A stretch of DNA of 64,000 nt from Herminiimonas sp. KBW02 (GCF_003852535.1 NZ_QAJP01000004.1:62001-126000); one strand, 5' to 3'. Numbered from the stretch's first letter, positions 10,686 to 20,273 are shown. Notes: generated by a model from the letters alone, not told the origin. Made by a program: numbers and translations.

Positions 10686-11588
10686 ATGCAATATTTGACC
10701 ATCGAAGACACCATCGGCAATACCCCACTGGTACAACTCAAACGACTGGGCGGTGAAGAAGCAGTACGTCGCAACAACGTCATACTCGGCAAGCTGGAAG
10801 GCAATAACCCGGCCGGTTCTGTGAAAGACAGGCCGGCACTATCCATGATCCTGCACGCAGAAGAACGCGGCGTGATCAAGCCGGGCGATACCCTGATCGA
10901 AGCGACCAGTGGCAACACCGGGATTGCGCTGGCGATGGTGGCAGCGATGCGTGGTTACAAGATGGTTTTGCTGATGCCGGAGAACCTGAGTGAAGAGCGG
11001 AGACAGGCGATGGCCGCATATGGTGCGCGCATCGTCCTGACGCCGAAAACCGGCGGCATGGAGTATGCGCGTGATCTGGCCGAGCAAATGCAAAAAAATG
11101 GTGAAGGTTTGATCCTGGATCAGTTCGCCAATCCGGACAATCCGCGTGCACATTATGAAACGACCGGCCCCGAAATCTGGCGCGATACCGGTGGCAAGAT
11201 CACCCACTTCGTCAGCGCGATGGGTACCACCGGCACCATCATCGGCGTATCGCAGTATCTGAAAGAAAAGAACCCGGATATCAAAATCATCGGCGTACAG
11301 CCGGACGAAGGCTCGCAAATCCCTGGCATCCGCAAATGGCCAGAAGCCTATCTGCCAAAAATTTATGACGCCAGCAAAGTTGATCAGCTTGAATACGTCA
11401 GCCAGGCAGTAGCCGAGCAAATGGCTCGTCGTCTGGCGATAGAAGAGGGGATTTTCTGCGGTATTTCAGCGGCGGGCGCATGTGAAGTTGCGCTCAGGAT
11501 TTCTCAGACGGTAGAAAACGCAACGGTGGTCTTCATCGTCTGCGACAGAGGTGATCGTTACTTGTCGACAGGCGTATTCCCGGCCTAA
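10686..11588 (+). CDS. cysM: Cysteine synthase B
   Basis: A 300-residue PLP enzyme of the O-acetylserine sulfhydrylase family. The PLP lysine is in NPAGSVKDRPALSMI (K47), the phosphate/substrate loop SGNTG is at 75-79, and the CysM-type N-terminus is MQYLTIEDTIGNTPLVQL. The length and the GMEYARDLA/RPALSMI wording point to CysM rather than CysK. CysM can use thiosulfate as well as sulfide. ATG at 10686 matches the family N-terminus; the open frame extends upstream through the preceding terminator, which makes earlier starts unlikely. Confidence 0.94.
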   Translation: MQYLTIEDTIGNTPLVQLKRLGGEEAVRRNNVILGKLEGNNPAGSVKDRPALSMILHAEERGVIKPGDTLIEATSGNTGIALAMVAAMRGYKMVLLMPENLSEERRQAMAAYGARIVLTPKTGGMEYARDLAEQMQKNGEGLILDQFANPDNPRAHYETTGPEIWRDTGGKITHFVSAMGTTGTIIGVSQYLKEKNPDIKIIGVQPDEGSQIPGIRKWPEAYLPKIYDASKVDQLEYVSQAVAEQMARRLAIEEGIFCGISAAGACEVALRISQTVENATVVFIVCDRGDRYLSTGVFPA

Positions 11589-11616
11589 GCCGAGAATACT
11601 CTGCGGGTAATGTTCA

Positions 11617-11952
11617 TTACTCTTGCGGCTCGGTAGCGACGCCGCCTTCTTTTGGTTTGAATTGCTTGTCGCTGATACGGAATTTATCGCGACGGTCACC
11701 CATCAGGATACGCAGGTCACGAATACTCAAATCGCTTACTTCGTGCATGCGAATCAGCAGGGATGCGCCTACCGGCAGACGGCGATGGCGGATTTTGCTG
11801 ATGACTGGTGGGGCAACTTCCAGTGCGCGCGACAGAGCTGCATCATTTTTAAGATGCAGTCTTTCAATCAAGGAGTCCAGCAGATGATTGGGGTCGTACG
11901 CAACTTGATCTGCAAGTCGGTTACTTGTGATTTGGCTATCTGGAGTAGTCAT
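11617..11952 (-). CDS. Small helix-turn-helix (XRE/Cro-like) protein
   Basis: A 111-residue soluble protein. Residues about 35-63 (ALSRALEVAPPVISKIRHRR in the core) read as a Cro/CI-type helix-turn-helix, where a canonical 'A-LA--L-V----IS--R' pattern is visible. The C-terminus is charged (KFKPKEGG-type). No partner gene is co-oriented within 300 bp, and the gene ends 28 bp from the convergent cysM. Its upstream region is AT-rich. It is probably an orphan transcription factor; the target is unknown. Similar short HTH proteins appear in Oxalobacteraceae core genomes, so this is not clearly phage-derived. Confidence 0.72.
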   Translation of the reverse strand: MTTPDSQITSNRLADQVAYDPNHLLDSLIERLHLKNDAALSRALEVAPPVISKIRHRRLPVGASLLIRMHEVSDLSIRDLRILMGDRRDKFRISDKQFKPKEGGVATEPQE

Positions 11953-12349
11953 AATGTCTTCGATTTCAAAGTGTCAAACGAGGGATCGGTGAAACGCAAG
12001 GTGACTTGCAGTTTCGTCGGCTACTGATATTGGAGTCTTGTCATATTAGTAAAGTTGCAAACGGTGATGATTTTTTCAGCGTATTACGGGATATATGAAA
12101 AAATTAACTATATGCAATCAATATAGCAAGGAATTTCAAAAAAGCAATTACAACTCAGTGTTCTTTTGGCCTCACATTTAGTCAAGAGTTCCTTCAAACA
12201 ATCTTTTCTTTTTGAGAAAAGTAGCGTTATTGAAATTTTATTCTTTTCTGTCATATTTCACAAAAAAACCTTAAAAATCAATGCTTGGTGTTGTTTTAAG
12301 GAATGATTCTACATGGTAATTCTTACACTTAAATAACACTTGTATGCCG
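11953..12349. other. AT-rich intergenic region, no gene seen
   Basis: A 397-bp stretch markedly richer in A+T than its neighbours. It holds the presumed promoter of the reverse-strand HTH gene. Two inverted repeats are present: CTTTTCT/AGAAAAG (12203-12221) and CCTTAAAA/TTTTAAGG with a 17-nt loop (12269-12301). No credible coding frame or tRNA was recognised. Confidence 0.6.
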
Positions 12350-12952
12350 TTATTTGCACCCTTTCCCGGGTGCGGCCAATTGTAAATTCCGCCATCCCTG
12401 CAAGCCCAACTTACGTAACGTTTCCATATTCTTTTCATAAATTTCCTCTGCTTCGGGGAACGCTTCGACTGCGCGTTCTATGCTCGCCTCGCGCAAAAGA
12501 TGCAAAATTGGATACGGTGAACGATTCGTGTAGTTTTCTATATCGTCTGCTTTGCTGTCTGCAAATTGATAGTCAGGATGGAAACTGGCAATCTGGATTT
12601 CACCATCCAGTTCCAAATCATCAATTGCTTCATCGGCAATATCGAGGAAGTCGTTGTAATCCAGGAAGTCAGCCAGGAGCTCAGGCAGGATTAACAAAGT
12701 GGTATCGATTTCGGCCGGATCGCTCTGATGCAAATGCTGTAACTCCGCACTGAGTTCTTCATATAAGGCATCGGTGTTACGCGCACTGCTGACGACATAG
12801 CGGATTTGTTGTTTGACGTGGACCGCTTTGGCAAAGGGGCAGAGATTCAGGCCGATAACGGCTTTTTCCAACCAGGCCTGGGTAAGGGCGATGACTTCAT
12901 CGGGTGCGGCTGGGGGAGTAGGTGTGTGCATGCAAGCCATCCTGTTGATCAT
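12350..12952 (-). CDS. DUF1415 family protein
   Basis: About 195-200 residues. The protein shows the DUF1415 opening ALTQAWLEKAVIGLNLCPFAK with the conserved N-L-C-P-F-A motif, an acidic middle, and the SPYPILHLLREAS segment toward the C-terminus that is conserved in the family. Function is unknown; the conserved Cys after GLNL suggests a redox or metal role, which is speculation. Three ATGs lie within 22 bp (12952, 12940, 12931). The last follows GGATGG and would give MHTPTPPAAPDE. The gene stands alone, divergent from yaeQ. Confidence 0.85.
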   Translation of the reverse strand: MINRMACMHTPTPPAAPDEVIALTQAWLEKAVIGLNLCPFAKAVHVKQQIRYVVSSARNTDALYEELSAELQHLHQSDPAEIDTTLLILPELLADFLDYNDFLDIADEAIDDLELDGEIQIASFHPDYQFADSKADDIENYTNRSPYPILHLLREASIERAVEAFPEAEEIYEKNMETLRKLGLQGWRNLQLAAPGKGCK

Positions 12953-13114
12953 TCGCTATTTTAAACGTTTGCCGCAATTGGCTTTGGACAGCAGCGATAC
13001 GCAGATGCGTATATGGCGCAAATAAAATTGATCGCGGAGCAGGGCCGGATCGGCTATTCTTGCCACCGTTCCGTCTTGCGCATACGTGCGACATTTTCAT
13101 CAAAGTAGAATTTC

Positions 13115-13669
13115 ATGGCTCTTAAATCCACCATTTTCAAAGCTGACCTGCAAATCGCCGATATGGATCGGCAGTATTACGACGGTCATGCACTGACGAT
13201 AGCGCGCCATCCGTCCGAGACCGATGAGCGCATGATGGTCAGGATACTGGCCTTTGTGCTGCATGCGCATGAGGCGCTGTCCTTTGGCAAAGGTTTGAGT
13301 ACGGACGATGAGCCGGATCTGTGGCAAAAGGATTTAACCGGTGCGATCGAACTTTGGATAGACGTCGGTCAGCCGGATGAGAAGCGCATCATGAAAGCAT
13401 GTGGCCGCTCGAATCAGGTGATGATTTACAGCTATAGCAGCATGAGCAATATCTGGTGGAATCAGATCGCCAGTAAGGTGGACAGAGCGAAGAACTTAAG
13501 CGTGTTCAATTTGCCGGCTGCGACCAGCCAGGCGCTGGCCAAACTTGCGCAACGCAATATGCAATTGCAATGCACGATACAGGACGGCCAGGTCTGGATT
13601 AATGGTGAGGGCGAGTCGATCCAGATTGACCTCGTCCGTCTGAAAGCGCCTGCGGACGCAGTGCGCTGA
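13115..13669 (+). CDS. yaeQ: YaeQ family protein
   Basis: A 184-residue member of the YaeQ family, whose fold resembles PD-(D/E)XK nucleases. Typical wording is present: MALKSTIFKADLQIADMDRQYY at the start, then ARHPSETDERMMVRILAF, and ELWIDVGQPDEKRIMKACGRS in the putative catalytic core (D, E and K residues). The family's biological role is unsettled; the E. coli protein was once linked to RfaH suppression. It stands as a single gene, divergent from the DUF1415 gene and convergent with mltB. Confidence 0.92.
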   Translation: MALKSTIFKADLQIADMDRQYYDGHALTIARHPSETDERMMVRILAFVLHAHEALSFGKGLSTDDEPDLWQKDLTGAIELWIDVGQPDEKRIMKACGRSNQVMIYSYSSMSNIWWNQIASKVDRAKNLSVFNLPAATSQALAKLAQRNMQLQCTIQDGQVWINGEGESIQIDLVRLKAPADAVR

Positions 13670-13671
13670 GT

Positions 13672-13694
13672 GTGGCCGCCGGGCAGGCGGTCAC
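13672..13694. terminator. Hairpin between convergent yaeQ and mltB
   Basis: GTGGCCGCC / GGCGGTCAC (one G-U pair) encloses a 5-nt loop. It lies in the 32-bp gap between two converging genes. There is no T-tract, so intrinsic termination is uncertain. Confidence 0.45.
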
Positions 13695-13701
13695 AGCATG
13701 C

Positions 13702-14820
13702 CTAGAAATTGCGCGCAGCGCGGACTGCGCGGCTCAGGTCTATCACTGACATCGCATAGAAGAAGCTGCGATTGTATTGCGTGATCGCAAAGAAGTTATC
13801 CGCACCCAGCCAGTACTCACTAGGATCAGCGCCATTCTGCAGATCGACCAGGCCGAACAGCATATCGGCTGGTGGCTCGGCTAGCGGCGTCACGCCCGCT
13901 TCCTTCATTTCCTGCAAGCTGAACTTCGCGCTCAGTCCCTGATTGATAAAGCGCTGCCAGTTTTCCGTCATATCCACTTTGGCCGGGAAGACGGTGGGCT
14001 GTCCGCTGCGCCAGCCATGCTGCACCAGGAAGTTGGCGACGCTGCCGATGGCATCGACCGGCGAGTTGCGCAGATCGATATGACCGTTGCCATCGAAATC
14101 AACGGCAAATTTACGTATGCTGCCCGGCATGAATTGCGGCCAGCCTATCGCACCTGCGTAGGAGCCGAGCAGCGAGAATGGATCGATCTGTTCATCACGT
14201 GCAAACAGCAAGGTGTTTTCCAGTTCGCCACGGAAGTAGTTCATGCGTGCTGTGCGATTCGGTGTTTCCGGATAGGCGAAGGCCAGCGTCGTGATGGCAT
14301 CCATCACGCGGAAATTGCCAGTATTACGACCGTATACCGTTTCGACACCGATGATGGCGACGATGATTTCTGCCGGTACGCCATACCTTGCTTCGGCACG
14401 TGCCAGTGCATCGGCATACTGGTTCCAGAAGGCGACGCCGCCATTGATGCGCACCGGTTCAACAAAGCGGGCGCGGTAGGCGGCCCAGTTCTTTGGTTTG
14501 CCAGGTGGCGCCGGCTTCATTAACTGGATCGCACTATCGACGTAGTGAGTCTGGTTCAGTGTGGCTTGCAACTGTTTTTTATTGAAGCCGTTCTTTTCCA
14601 CCATCTGGTCGATGAAGCTGGAGACATCGCTCCATTGCGAGAAGTTGGCGAATTCATCGCCTTGTACCGGTTTGACGACTTTCTTGGCTTTGGCCGCGGT
14701 CTTGTTCGCGGTGGCTGTTTTTTTGCTGGTTTCGCCGGCGGAGGCGCAGCCGCTCAAGGCGAGGATGGAAGAGAGTGCGATTAGCGGCAGGGCTTGTCTG
14801 GAGAGCAGTGGAAATGTCAT
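13702..14820 (-). CDS. mltB: Membrane-bound lytic murein transglycosylase B
   Basis: A 372-residue lipoprotein. A signal sequence ends in the lipobox LSGC (Cys25), followed by an Ala/Lys-rich linker and an SLT family 3 (MltB) domain. The catalytic glutamate is E160 in AIIGVETVYGRNTG, and the SYAGAIGWPQFMPGS segment is the MltB hallmark. It cleaves the MurNAc-GlcNAc bond in peptidoglycan with formation of 1,6-anhydroMurNAc. Its ATG overlaps the stop of the upstream transglutaminase gene by four bases, so it is likely translated with the moxR-DUF58-tgpA operon, a link that is not usual for mltB. Confidence 0.94.
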   Translation of the reverse strand: MTFPLLSRQALPLIALSSILALSGCASAGETSKKTATANKTAAKAKKVVKPVQGDEFANFSQWSDVSSFIDQMVEKNGFNKKQLQATLNQTHYVDSAIQLMKPAPPGKPKNWAAYRARFVEPVRINGGVAFWNQYADALARAEARYGVPAEIIVAIIGVETVYGRNTGNFRVMDAITTLAFAYPETPNRTARMNYFRGELENTLLFARDEQIDPFSLLGSYAGAIGWPQFMPGSIRKFAVDFDGNGHIDLRNSPVDAIGSVANFLVQHGWRSGQPTVFPAKVDMTENWQRFINQGLSAKFSLQEMKEAGVTPLAEPPADMLFGLVDLQNGADPSEYWLGADNFFAITQYNRSFFYAMSVIDLSRAVRAARNF

Positions 14821-16826
14821 CGAATTTGAGTCAGCAGTGATTTGAGTGTGGCAAGTACGTCTGATGGCGATAAATGTTCAACGCGACCATAACGAACTTG
14901 TTCATAAAGCGTTATAAATTTCCCGGCGGCATGTTTGCGTTTTTCTGTCAGCGCAGTATCAGCAGCCAGCAATCGTTGTGCATACGTGCGCGGTCCTTCA
15001 TGCGGATGGCGCGGATAGCCGCGGCGCGTCATCAGTTTGCCAAATTGCACATAGACGGCTGCCAGCGGATCGGTTTTGCGACGCACGCCCGGCAGCAGGG
15101 CGGCAAGTGCAGTCATCACCGTAGCACCCGCGAGCAGTAGCAGCAAGACTAGTGTTTGCCAGTCGATGTTACCGAAGCCAAGTGAACGTAGCAAATTCTT
15201 TTGCTCATCCGGCGTGTAGTTCAGCACCCATTGGTTCCAGCCATTGTTAATCGCTTCCCATTGAAAGCGCATGCTGCGCAACCATGTGGCTGTGCCGCTG
15301 TTTGCAGCGACCAGACCACCCAATACGGGTTCGGCTGCATCCGCAGTAGCTGCATCGCGTGAGATGCGTTCTGGTGCGATCACGGCGGTCGGGTCGATAC
15401 GTACCCAGCCACGCTGCGCCAGCCACACCTCGGTCCAGGCATGCGCATCGGATTGCCTGATGATCATATAGCCGTCGACCGGATTGATTTGGCCGCCTTG
15501 ATAACCTGTCACTACGCGTGAGGGTATGCCCATTGCGCGCATCAGTACGACAAAGGCACTCGCATAATGTTCACAAAAACCTGCGCGTGTAGAAAATAAA
15601 AAATCATCGACGCTATTCACGCCCAGCAGTGGTGGTTCCAGCGTGTAGCGGAAAGGAGCGCTGCGAAAGAGTTGCAGCACGCGCTCGATGGCGGCCTGAT
15701 CGCCGGAAGTGTCGCGCCGGATTTGTGTGGCCAGCGCCAGCGTGCGCGGATTGTAGTTTGGTGGCAGCGACAGCAATTGCTGCAATATGGTGGGATCCGG
15801 CTGCGGCAAGAAGTCAACATGCAGGTGCGATGTGACGTCATAACGTATGCGTTCAGTGATGGGGCGCGCTGCGCGTAATTCATATGCGGACGTATAAGCG
15901 ATGAATTTGCCCGCCAGCTGCGGTGCTGCGGTGGGCATTTCAAGTGCGAACAGCCAGGACTCGGAACTGGCTTCCTGTGTCACCTGATAACCTACCGGAG
16001 TGCCTTGCGTTTGTAGCGGAGTATGGCTGCTTCTGCGGCTGTCTGCTGCTTTGGTCCAGGTGCGACCATCGTACTGATCCAGTACGATGCCGCGCCAGTA
16101 GAGTTGATGGCTGGGCGGGATCTGATCTGTAAATTTAACCCGGAAGGCGACCTCACCAGACAAGGCCAGCTTGGCAATGTTGCCGGGACTCATGCTGCTG
16201 GAGAGCCCGCTACGTGCAGTCTTGCTGTCGTTCGGCATACCCCACAGTGGTCCTTGTATGCGCGGGAACAGCAGAAATAGTACGACCGTCAGCGGCACGG
16301 CCAGCAGCAGGATTTTACCGGCGAGCTGCAGTCGTTTGCGCAAGGAAGGGATGGCATCGGTGTACTGGAATGATAGCTGGGCGGCCAGCATGACGATGAC
16401 GGTGCTGATACTCAGCGCAGCGATAGCCAGCGATTGGGAATTGAGAAAATTCGTCAGCAGTAAGAAGAAACCCAGAAAGATGACTGCAAACAAATCACGG
16501 CTGGCGTGCATCTCCAGTAACTTGAATGTGAGCAGCAAGGTCAGGACGGCGACGCCTGCTTCGCTACCGACAAATGTCCTGAAAGTCAGATAAACGCCGC
16601 CCATCGTCAGCAAGGCGAGTGGCAGCAGCAACCAGCGTGACGGCATGCGATTACCACGGAAAGTGATCCAGCCGCGCCATAGCAGCATCACGCTGCAGGT
16701 GGCGACTACCCACGGTGGCAAATTCAAAACATTGGGTGCCAGCACCAGTGTGCATGCAAACAGCAGGAGCAGGGTATTGGCCTTGTCGCGCGACATCGGT
16801 CGCAGCATGGTTGCGAGTTGCTTCAT
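14817..16826 (-). CDS. Transglutaminase-like TgpA family membrane protein (DUF3488)
   Basis: A 669-residue inner-membrane protein. Residues 15-190 hold about six hydrophobic helices (DUF3488). A periplasmic transglutaminase-like domain follows with a Cys-His-Asp triad: C418 in TRAGFCEHYASAF, H462 in SDAHAWTEVW, D478 in WVRIDPTAV. A further membrane helix lies near residue 555 and a DUF4129-like C-terminal tail follows. P. aeruginosa TgpA is an essential or near-essential periplasmic transglutaminase. ATG at 16826 is chosen because it overlaps the DUF58 stop (ATGA) and starts just before the first helix. The longer open frame upstream lies inside the DUF58 gene. Confidence 0.92.
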   Translation of the reverse strand: MKQLATMLRPMSRDKANTLLLLFACTLVLAPNVLNLPPWVVATCSVMLLWRGWITFRGNRMPSRWLLLPLALLTMGGVYLTFRTFVGSEAGVAVLTLLLTFKLLEMHASRDLFAVIFLGFFLLLTNFLNSQSLAIAALSISTVIVMLAAQLSFQYTDAIPSLRKRLQLAGKILLLAVPLTVVLFLLFPRIQGPLWGMPNDSKTARSGLSSSMSPGNIAKLALSGEVAFRVKFTDQIPPSHQLYWRGIVLDQYDGRTWTKAADSRRSSHTPLQTQGTPVGYQVTQEASSESWLFALEMPTAAPQLAGKFIAYTSAYELRAARPITERIRYDVTSHLHVDFLPQPDPTILQQLLSLPPNYNPRTLALATQIRRDTSGDQAAIERVLQLFRSAPFRYTLEPPLLGVNSVDDFLFSTRAGFCEHYASAFVVLMRAMGIPSRVVTGYQGGQINPVDGYMIIRQSDAHAWTEVWLAQRGWVRIDPTAVIAPERISRDAATADAAEPVLGGLVAANSGTATWLRSMRFQWEAINNGWNQWVLNYTPDEQKNLLRSLGFGNIDWQTLVLLLLLAGATVMTALAALLPGVRRKTDPLAAVYVQFGKLMTRRGYPRHPHEGPRTYAQRLLAADTALTEKRKHAAGKFITLYEQVRYGRVEHLSPSDVLATLKSLLTQIR

Positions 16827-17818
16827 GGTGCGTGCCCGTATAAGGCGAGTACCTGCAGGCAGGCTGCCTGATGTGCCGGGCCGATGGAAGGCGGCAGGTA
16901 CAAATGCGCGAGGTGGAATGCATACGGCAAGCCCTGTGCTTCCGCCATCAATACCCAACTCGTCATGCGTGCCAGCTTGTGTTCCACATCCATGGTTGGC
17001 GGCAGTTTGCTGTAGTCCAGTACCAGTTCACTGGCCGCACCACCTTCAAACTGTTTGCTGACCAGTGCGCCATCGTTGCTGCGCGCAATCTGGCGCCATG
17101 CGAGCTGGCGCATGGAGTCGCCGCTCTGATATGCACGGATGCCAGCGAAGTCGTCATACCCGGCATTGCCGCGACCATCTGTCTGCGTGCCTGCGCTTAA
17201 TGGCAGCGGCGGGCTGTCTGCTTCCGGGCGTGGATAAACCAGCACCTGCATGGCTGGTTGCCAGTAAGCCCATGCTTGCAGCAAACCAAGCGGGAAGGTG
17301 GTTTGCAGGCGTATGCGTGGCGCCGTCAGCCAGCCGCGTTCGCTTGCAGGCGTACTCGGGGTCACATCACTGCTTGCATGCGACGGAATATCGGTAAAGT
17401 GCGGGATGCCGACTGCGCCGTCAGTGATAAAGGCCAGTCGTATCGCGTAGCGTTCATAGCTACGGCGATTATCCAGTTGTACGCTGAACTGTGCGATTTC
17501 TCCGGCGTACACTGGTGACGTGCGTCCCGGTGACAGATGCAAATAGGCGAGGTTGCGAAAGGTCAGGTGCATGCCGACGATGGCGCAACTGGCCAGCAAG
17601 AAAGTCAGCGCAAAGCCCAGGCTCAGGTTGTAGTTGATCGAACATATAAAGAGCACCATCAGCATGAGGCCGAAGATCAGACCCGCGCGCGTCGGCATGA
17701 TAAAGATGCGGCGCTGCTTCAGGAATACGGTGCCTGTCTCGGCCGTGCTTAGTCTGAACAGGCATTTCCCTGTCCATTGCGTGAACATCGTTTGCAGCTG
17801 TGTAGGTATGAGGCGCAC
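16823..17818 (-). CDS. DUF58 domain protein
   Basis: A 331-residue protein with two adjacent hydrophobic segments near residues 45-85 and a C-terminal DUF58 domain. The family motif R-Y-GD--R-I-W---AR is visible as RAYQSGDSMRQLAWRQIARS, and DDFAGIR precedes it. DUF58 proteins contain a VWA-like fold and nearly always accompany MoxR ATPases and transglutaminases. It lies 14 bp after moxR and overlaps tgpA by 4 bp. Its exact role is unknown; the trio is thought to act in envelope protein maturation. Confidence 0.9.
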   Translation of the reverse strand: MRLIPTQLQTMFTQWTGKCLFRLSTAETGTVFLKQRRIFIMPTRAGLIFGLMLMVLFICSINYNLSLGFALTFLLASCAIVGMHLTFRNLAYLHLSPGRTSPVYAGEIAQFSVQLDNRRSYERYAIRLAFITDGAVGIPHFTDIPSHASSDVTPSTPASERGWLTAPRIRLQTTFPLGLLQAWAYWQPAMQVLVYPRPEADSPPLPLSAGTQTDGRGNAGYDDFAGIRAYQSGDSMRQLAWRQIARSNDGALVSKQFEGGAASELVLDYSKLPPTMDVEHKLARMTSWVLMAEAQGLPYAFHLAHLYLPPSIGPAHQAACLQVLALYGHAP

Positions 17819-17832
17819 GCAGTGACCCTGGC

Positions 17833-18753
17833 TCAGACGCTGACCGACCTCATTAATTGCAGCACCAGGTCACGACTGGCGAGAGCACTTGCACTGCCGG
17901 TTTTGAGCGGACGCAGGCGATGTGCGGTGACGGGTACCAGCACCGCTTGTACGTCTTCCGGAATGACATGATTGCGTCCTTCGAGCGCGGCCCAGGCGCG
18001 TGCTGCCTGCAACAGCGCAATCGTCGCGCGCGGGCTCAGACCCTCCGCAAACATGCCGTTTTGCCGTGAAGCTGCGGCCAGTGCCTGGATGTAGTCTATG
18101 AGGGCTGCGGAGACATGTATGTTCTTCAGTTCCGCCTGTGCCGCCAGCAGGTCGCTGGCTTGCATTGCCATCGGCAGTGATTTCAATAGCGTGCGCCTGT
18201 CTTCACCCATCAGCAAGGCGCGTTCCGATGCTGCATCTGGGTAGCCAAGCGACAAGCACATCAGGAAGCGATCGAGTTGTGATTCCGGTAAGGGAAAGGT
18301 GCCGAGCTGATGCGTCGGGTTTTGTGTGGCGATGACAAAAAAAGGCTCGGGTAAAGCGCGGGTGACACCGTCGGAGGTGACTTGTCTTTCTTCCATCGCT
18401 TCGAGCAATGCCGATTGCGCCTTCGGTGTGGCGCGGTTGATTTCATCTGCCAGCAAGACTTGCGTAAAGATAGGACCGGGATGAAACACAAAACCGTTTT
18501 TCTCGCGGTCGAAGATGGAAATGCCGACCACGTCTGCCGGTAACAGGTCGCTGGTGAATTGTTGCCGGTTGAATTGCAGGCCGAGTGAAATTGCCAGTGC
18601 GTGCGCCAATGTCGTTTTGCCGACCCCGGGCAAATCTTCTATCAGCAGGTGACCGCCGGCCAGCAGGCAGACCAGCGCCTGGCGTATCTGTACATCCTTG
18701 CCGACCACGATTTCGCCTACTTGCCTGGCGACTGCATGCACTTTTGCGAACAT
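17833..18753 (-). CDS. MoxR family AAA+ ATPase
   Basis: A 306-residue AAA+ ATPase of the MoxR subfamily. Walker A GVGKTT is at residues 43-48, Walker B LLADEINRA at about 100-108, then the sensor region VIATQNPTHQLGTFPLPESQLDRF, which is the MoxR signature. A C-terminal helical lid follows. MoxR proteins act as chaperone-like ATPases in metal insertion or complex maturation with VWA-domain partners, here the DUF58 protein. It is the first gene of the reverse-strand run moxR-DUF58-tgpA-mltB. Confidence 0.93.
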   Translation of the reverse strand: MFAKVHAVARQVGEIVVGKDVQIRQALVCLLAGGHLLIEDLPGVGKTTLAHALAISLGLQFNRQQFTSDLLPADVVGISIFDREKNGFVFHPGPIFTQVLLADEINRATPKAQSALLEAMEERQVTSDGVTRALPEPFFVIATQNPTHQLGTFPLPESQLDRFLMCLSLGYPDAASERALLMGEDRRTLLKSLPMAMQASDLLAAQAELKNIHVSAALIDYIQALAAASRQNGMFAEGLSPRATIALLQAARAWAALEGRNHVIPEDVQAVLVPVTAHRLRPLKTGSASALASRDLVLQLMRSVSV

Positions 18754-18917
18754 TCGATTTTCCGTCGTTGATAAGCGCCGTAGCGACGCAGTGAGGGCGA
18801 ATTTCAGATTCTATGCGAAATCACTTGCCGGGGCGCAAGTCTTGATGAAGTGTTGTGGTCAGAACTGCACCGATAAATTGAATGAATGTTCGTTTGCAAA
18901 AAAGGATGTGACAGCCG

Positions 18918-19943
18918 TCAATCCTGTTTTTGTTTGCGAATTACCAGCCAGCCGACGATGGCGGTACAGGTAGGTACGATCCCCGCCACTATCCAGAAGC
19001 CGTAAGTGTGTTCGGCAAACGGTATGCCGCCCACGTTCATGCCGAGCAAGCCGGTAATGATATTGATCGGCAGGGCGAGGACGGTCACGATGGTCAGCAC
19101 GTAAAGGCTGCGGTTGTTTTCTTCATTGACCTGCGCCGCGATTTCTTCCTGCAACAGTTTGATGCGCTCCTGGAGTGAGCTCATATCGCTCAGCACGACG
19201 GTAAATTCCTCGGTGGACTGACGTAATTCCTGCGCCGCCAGTTCGGCAACCCAGGTCGGTGGTTTTTGCAGCAAGCGAAACAAGGCGGCCGGTTCCGGTG
19301 CCAGCAAGCGTTGCAGGCGCACCAGGATGCGTCGTAATGCACCGAGGTCGGTGCGTTGTTTATTCACTCTGCCGGAGAGCAGGGTGTCTTCCACTTTATC
19401 GACGCGTGCGACGGCATCGCGCACGATCTTGACCAGCACATCAGCCTGATCGCGCAGCAGGTGTACCAGCAACTCGACCGAGGACTGTATCTGGTCGCCG
19501 TGTTCGACAGCCTGACGCAAACGCTCTATCGATTTCAACGGCGTGCGGCGGGCGCTGATCACGACGTTTTGTGTGACGTTTAGCCACAAGGTGGCGATAT
19601 CGGCTGATTCAAAGGAAAAGCTGTGCAGCACATCATTGACGACGGCAATCAGGGTATTGTCGGCCTGCTCGATACGGGTTGAACGTGAGCCGTCATGCAA
19701 CGCTTCATTGAATTCATCGGCGACCTGCGCGTGCTCGTTCATCCATTTTTCACTGGCCGTATTGCTCAGGTTGAAGTGCAGCCAGATGAATTCCGCCGGG
19801 TCATGTTCCCGTACTCCTTGCAGCCATTCCGCTGCCTCGACTGAATTGATGCGGCTCGCTGTTTGTCCTGGCTTGAAGCGGAAACCCCAAATCAGACCGG
19901 ACGGATCCGAGCCATAGCTGAAACCAGTGACGCCTGTCATCAT
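18918..19943 (-). CDS. zntB: ZntB/CorA-family divalent cation transporter
   Basis: A 341-residue membrane protein with a long cytoplasmic N-terminal domain and a coiled-coil (RIKLLQEEIAAQVNEENNRS). Two C-terminal transmembrane helices enclose the CorA family pore motif GMN (301-303, GLLGMNVGGIPF). The GGIPF-type loop after GMN and the N-terminal GFRFKPG-LIWG wording favour ZntB (zinc) over CorA (magnesium). Two ATGs stand in tandem at the start. It stands alone and is divergent from rbgA across a 330-bp spacer. Confidence 0.88.
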   Translation of the reverse strand: MMTGVTGFSYGSDPSGLIWGFRFKPGQTASRINSVEAAEWLQGVREHDPAEFIWLHFNLSNTASEKWMNEHAQVADEFNEALHDGSRSTRIEQADNTLIAVVNDVLHSFSFESADIATLWLNVTQNVVISARRTPLKSIERLRQAVEHGDQIQSSVELLVHLLRDQADVLVKIVRDAVARVDKVEDTLLSGRVNKQRTDLGALRRILVRLQRLLAPEPAALFRLLQKPPTWVAELAAQELRQSTEEFTVVLSDMSSLQERIKLLQEEIAAQVNEENNRSLYVLTIVTVLALPINIITGLLGMNVGGIPFAEHTYGFWIVAGIVPTCTAIVGWLVIRKQKQD

Positions 19944-20273
19944 TTATCGGGAATACGTGGTGTGAAGTAATTTCTTCGCGTGGCAGATCCAGCCGCGCAA
20001 TAAGTCGGCAGACGGGCCAAGAAGGTGCACGAGAGGTGCGTTTCTTGCAATGTCGGGTAGGGCTGGCAACATTACTCAGGAATTGGTCGGGGCCTTTATG
20101 TGCGCCGGTCCCCGTTAGCGCTAGCGGATGCCAGTGTGCATGCCGGATATGACGCGCGTATGACAATTTCGCCCATTTAATGCGTGGAATATGACGAAAC
20201 CCGGTCTGGCCAGCCGTTGAGGGGGCTGCGAGCAGGTAAAATAGCGGCTTGCTTCCCTCAGATAAAGTCACGC
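19944..20273. other. Divergent intergenic region zntB / rbgA
   Basis: A 330-bp spacer between divergently oriented genes. It presumably carries both promoters. Short open frames cross it but lack start signals or recognisable protein features. No operator, RNA gene or repeat was recognised. Confidence 0.5.
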
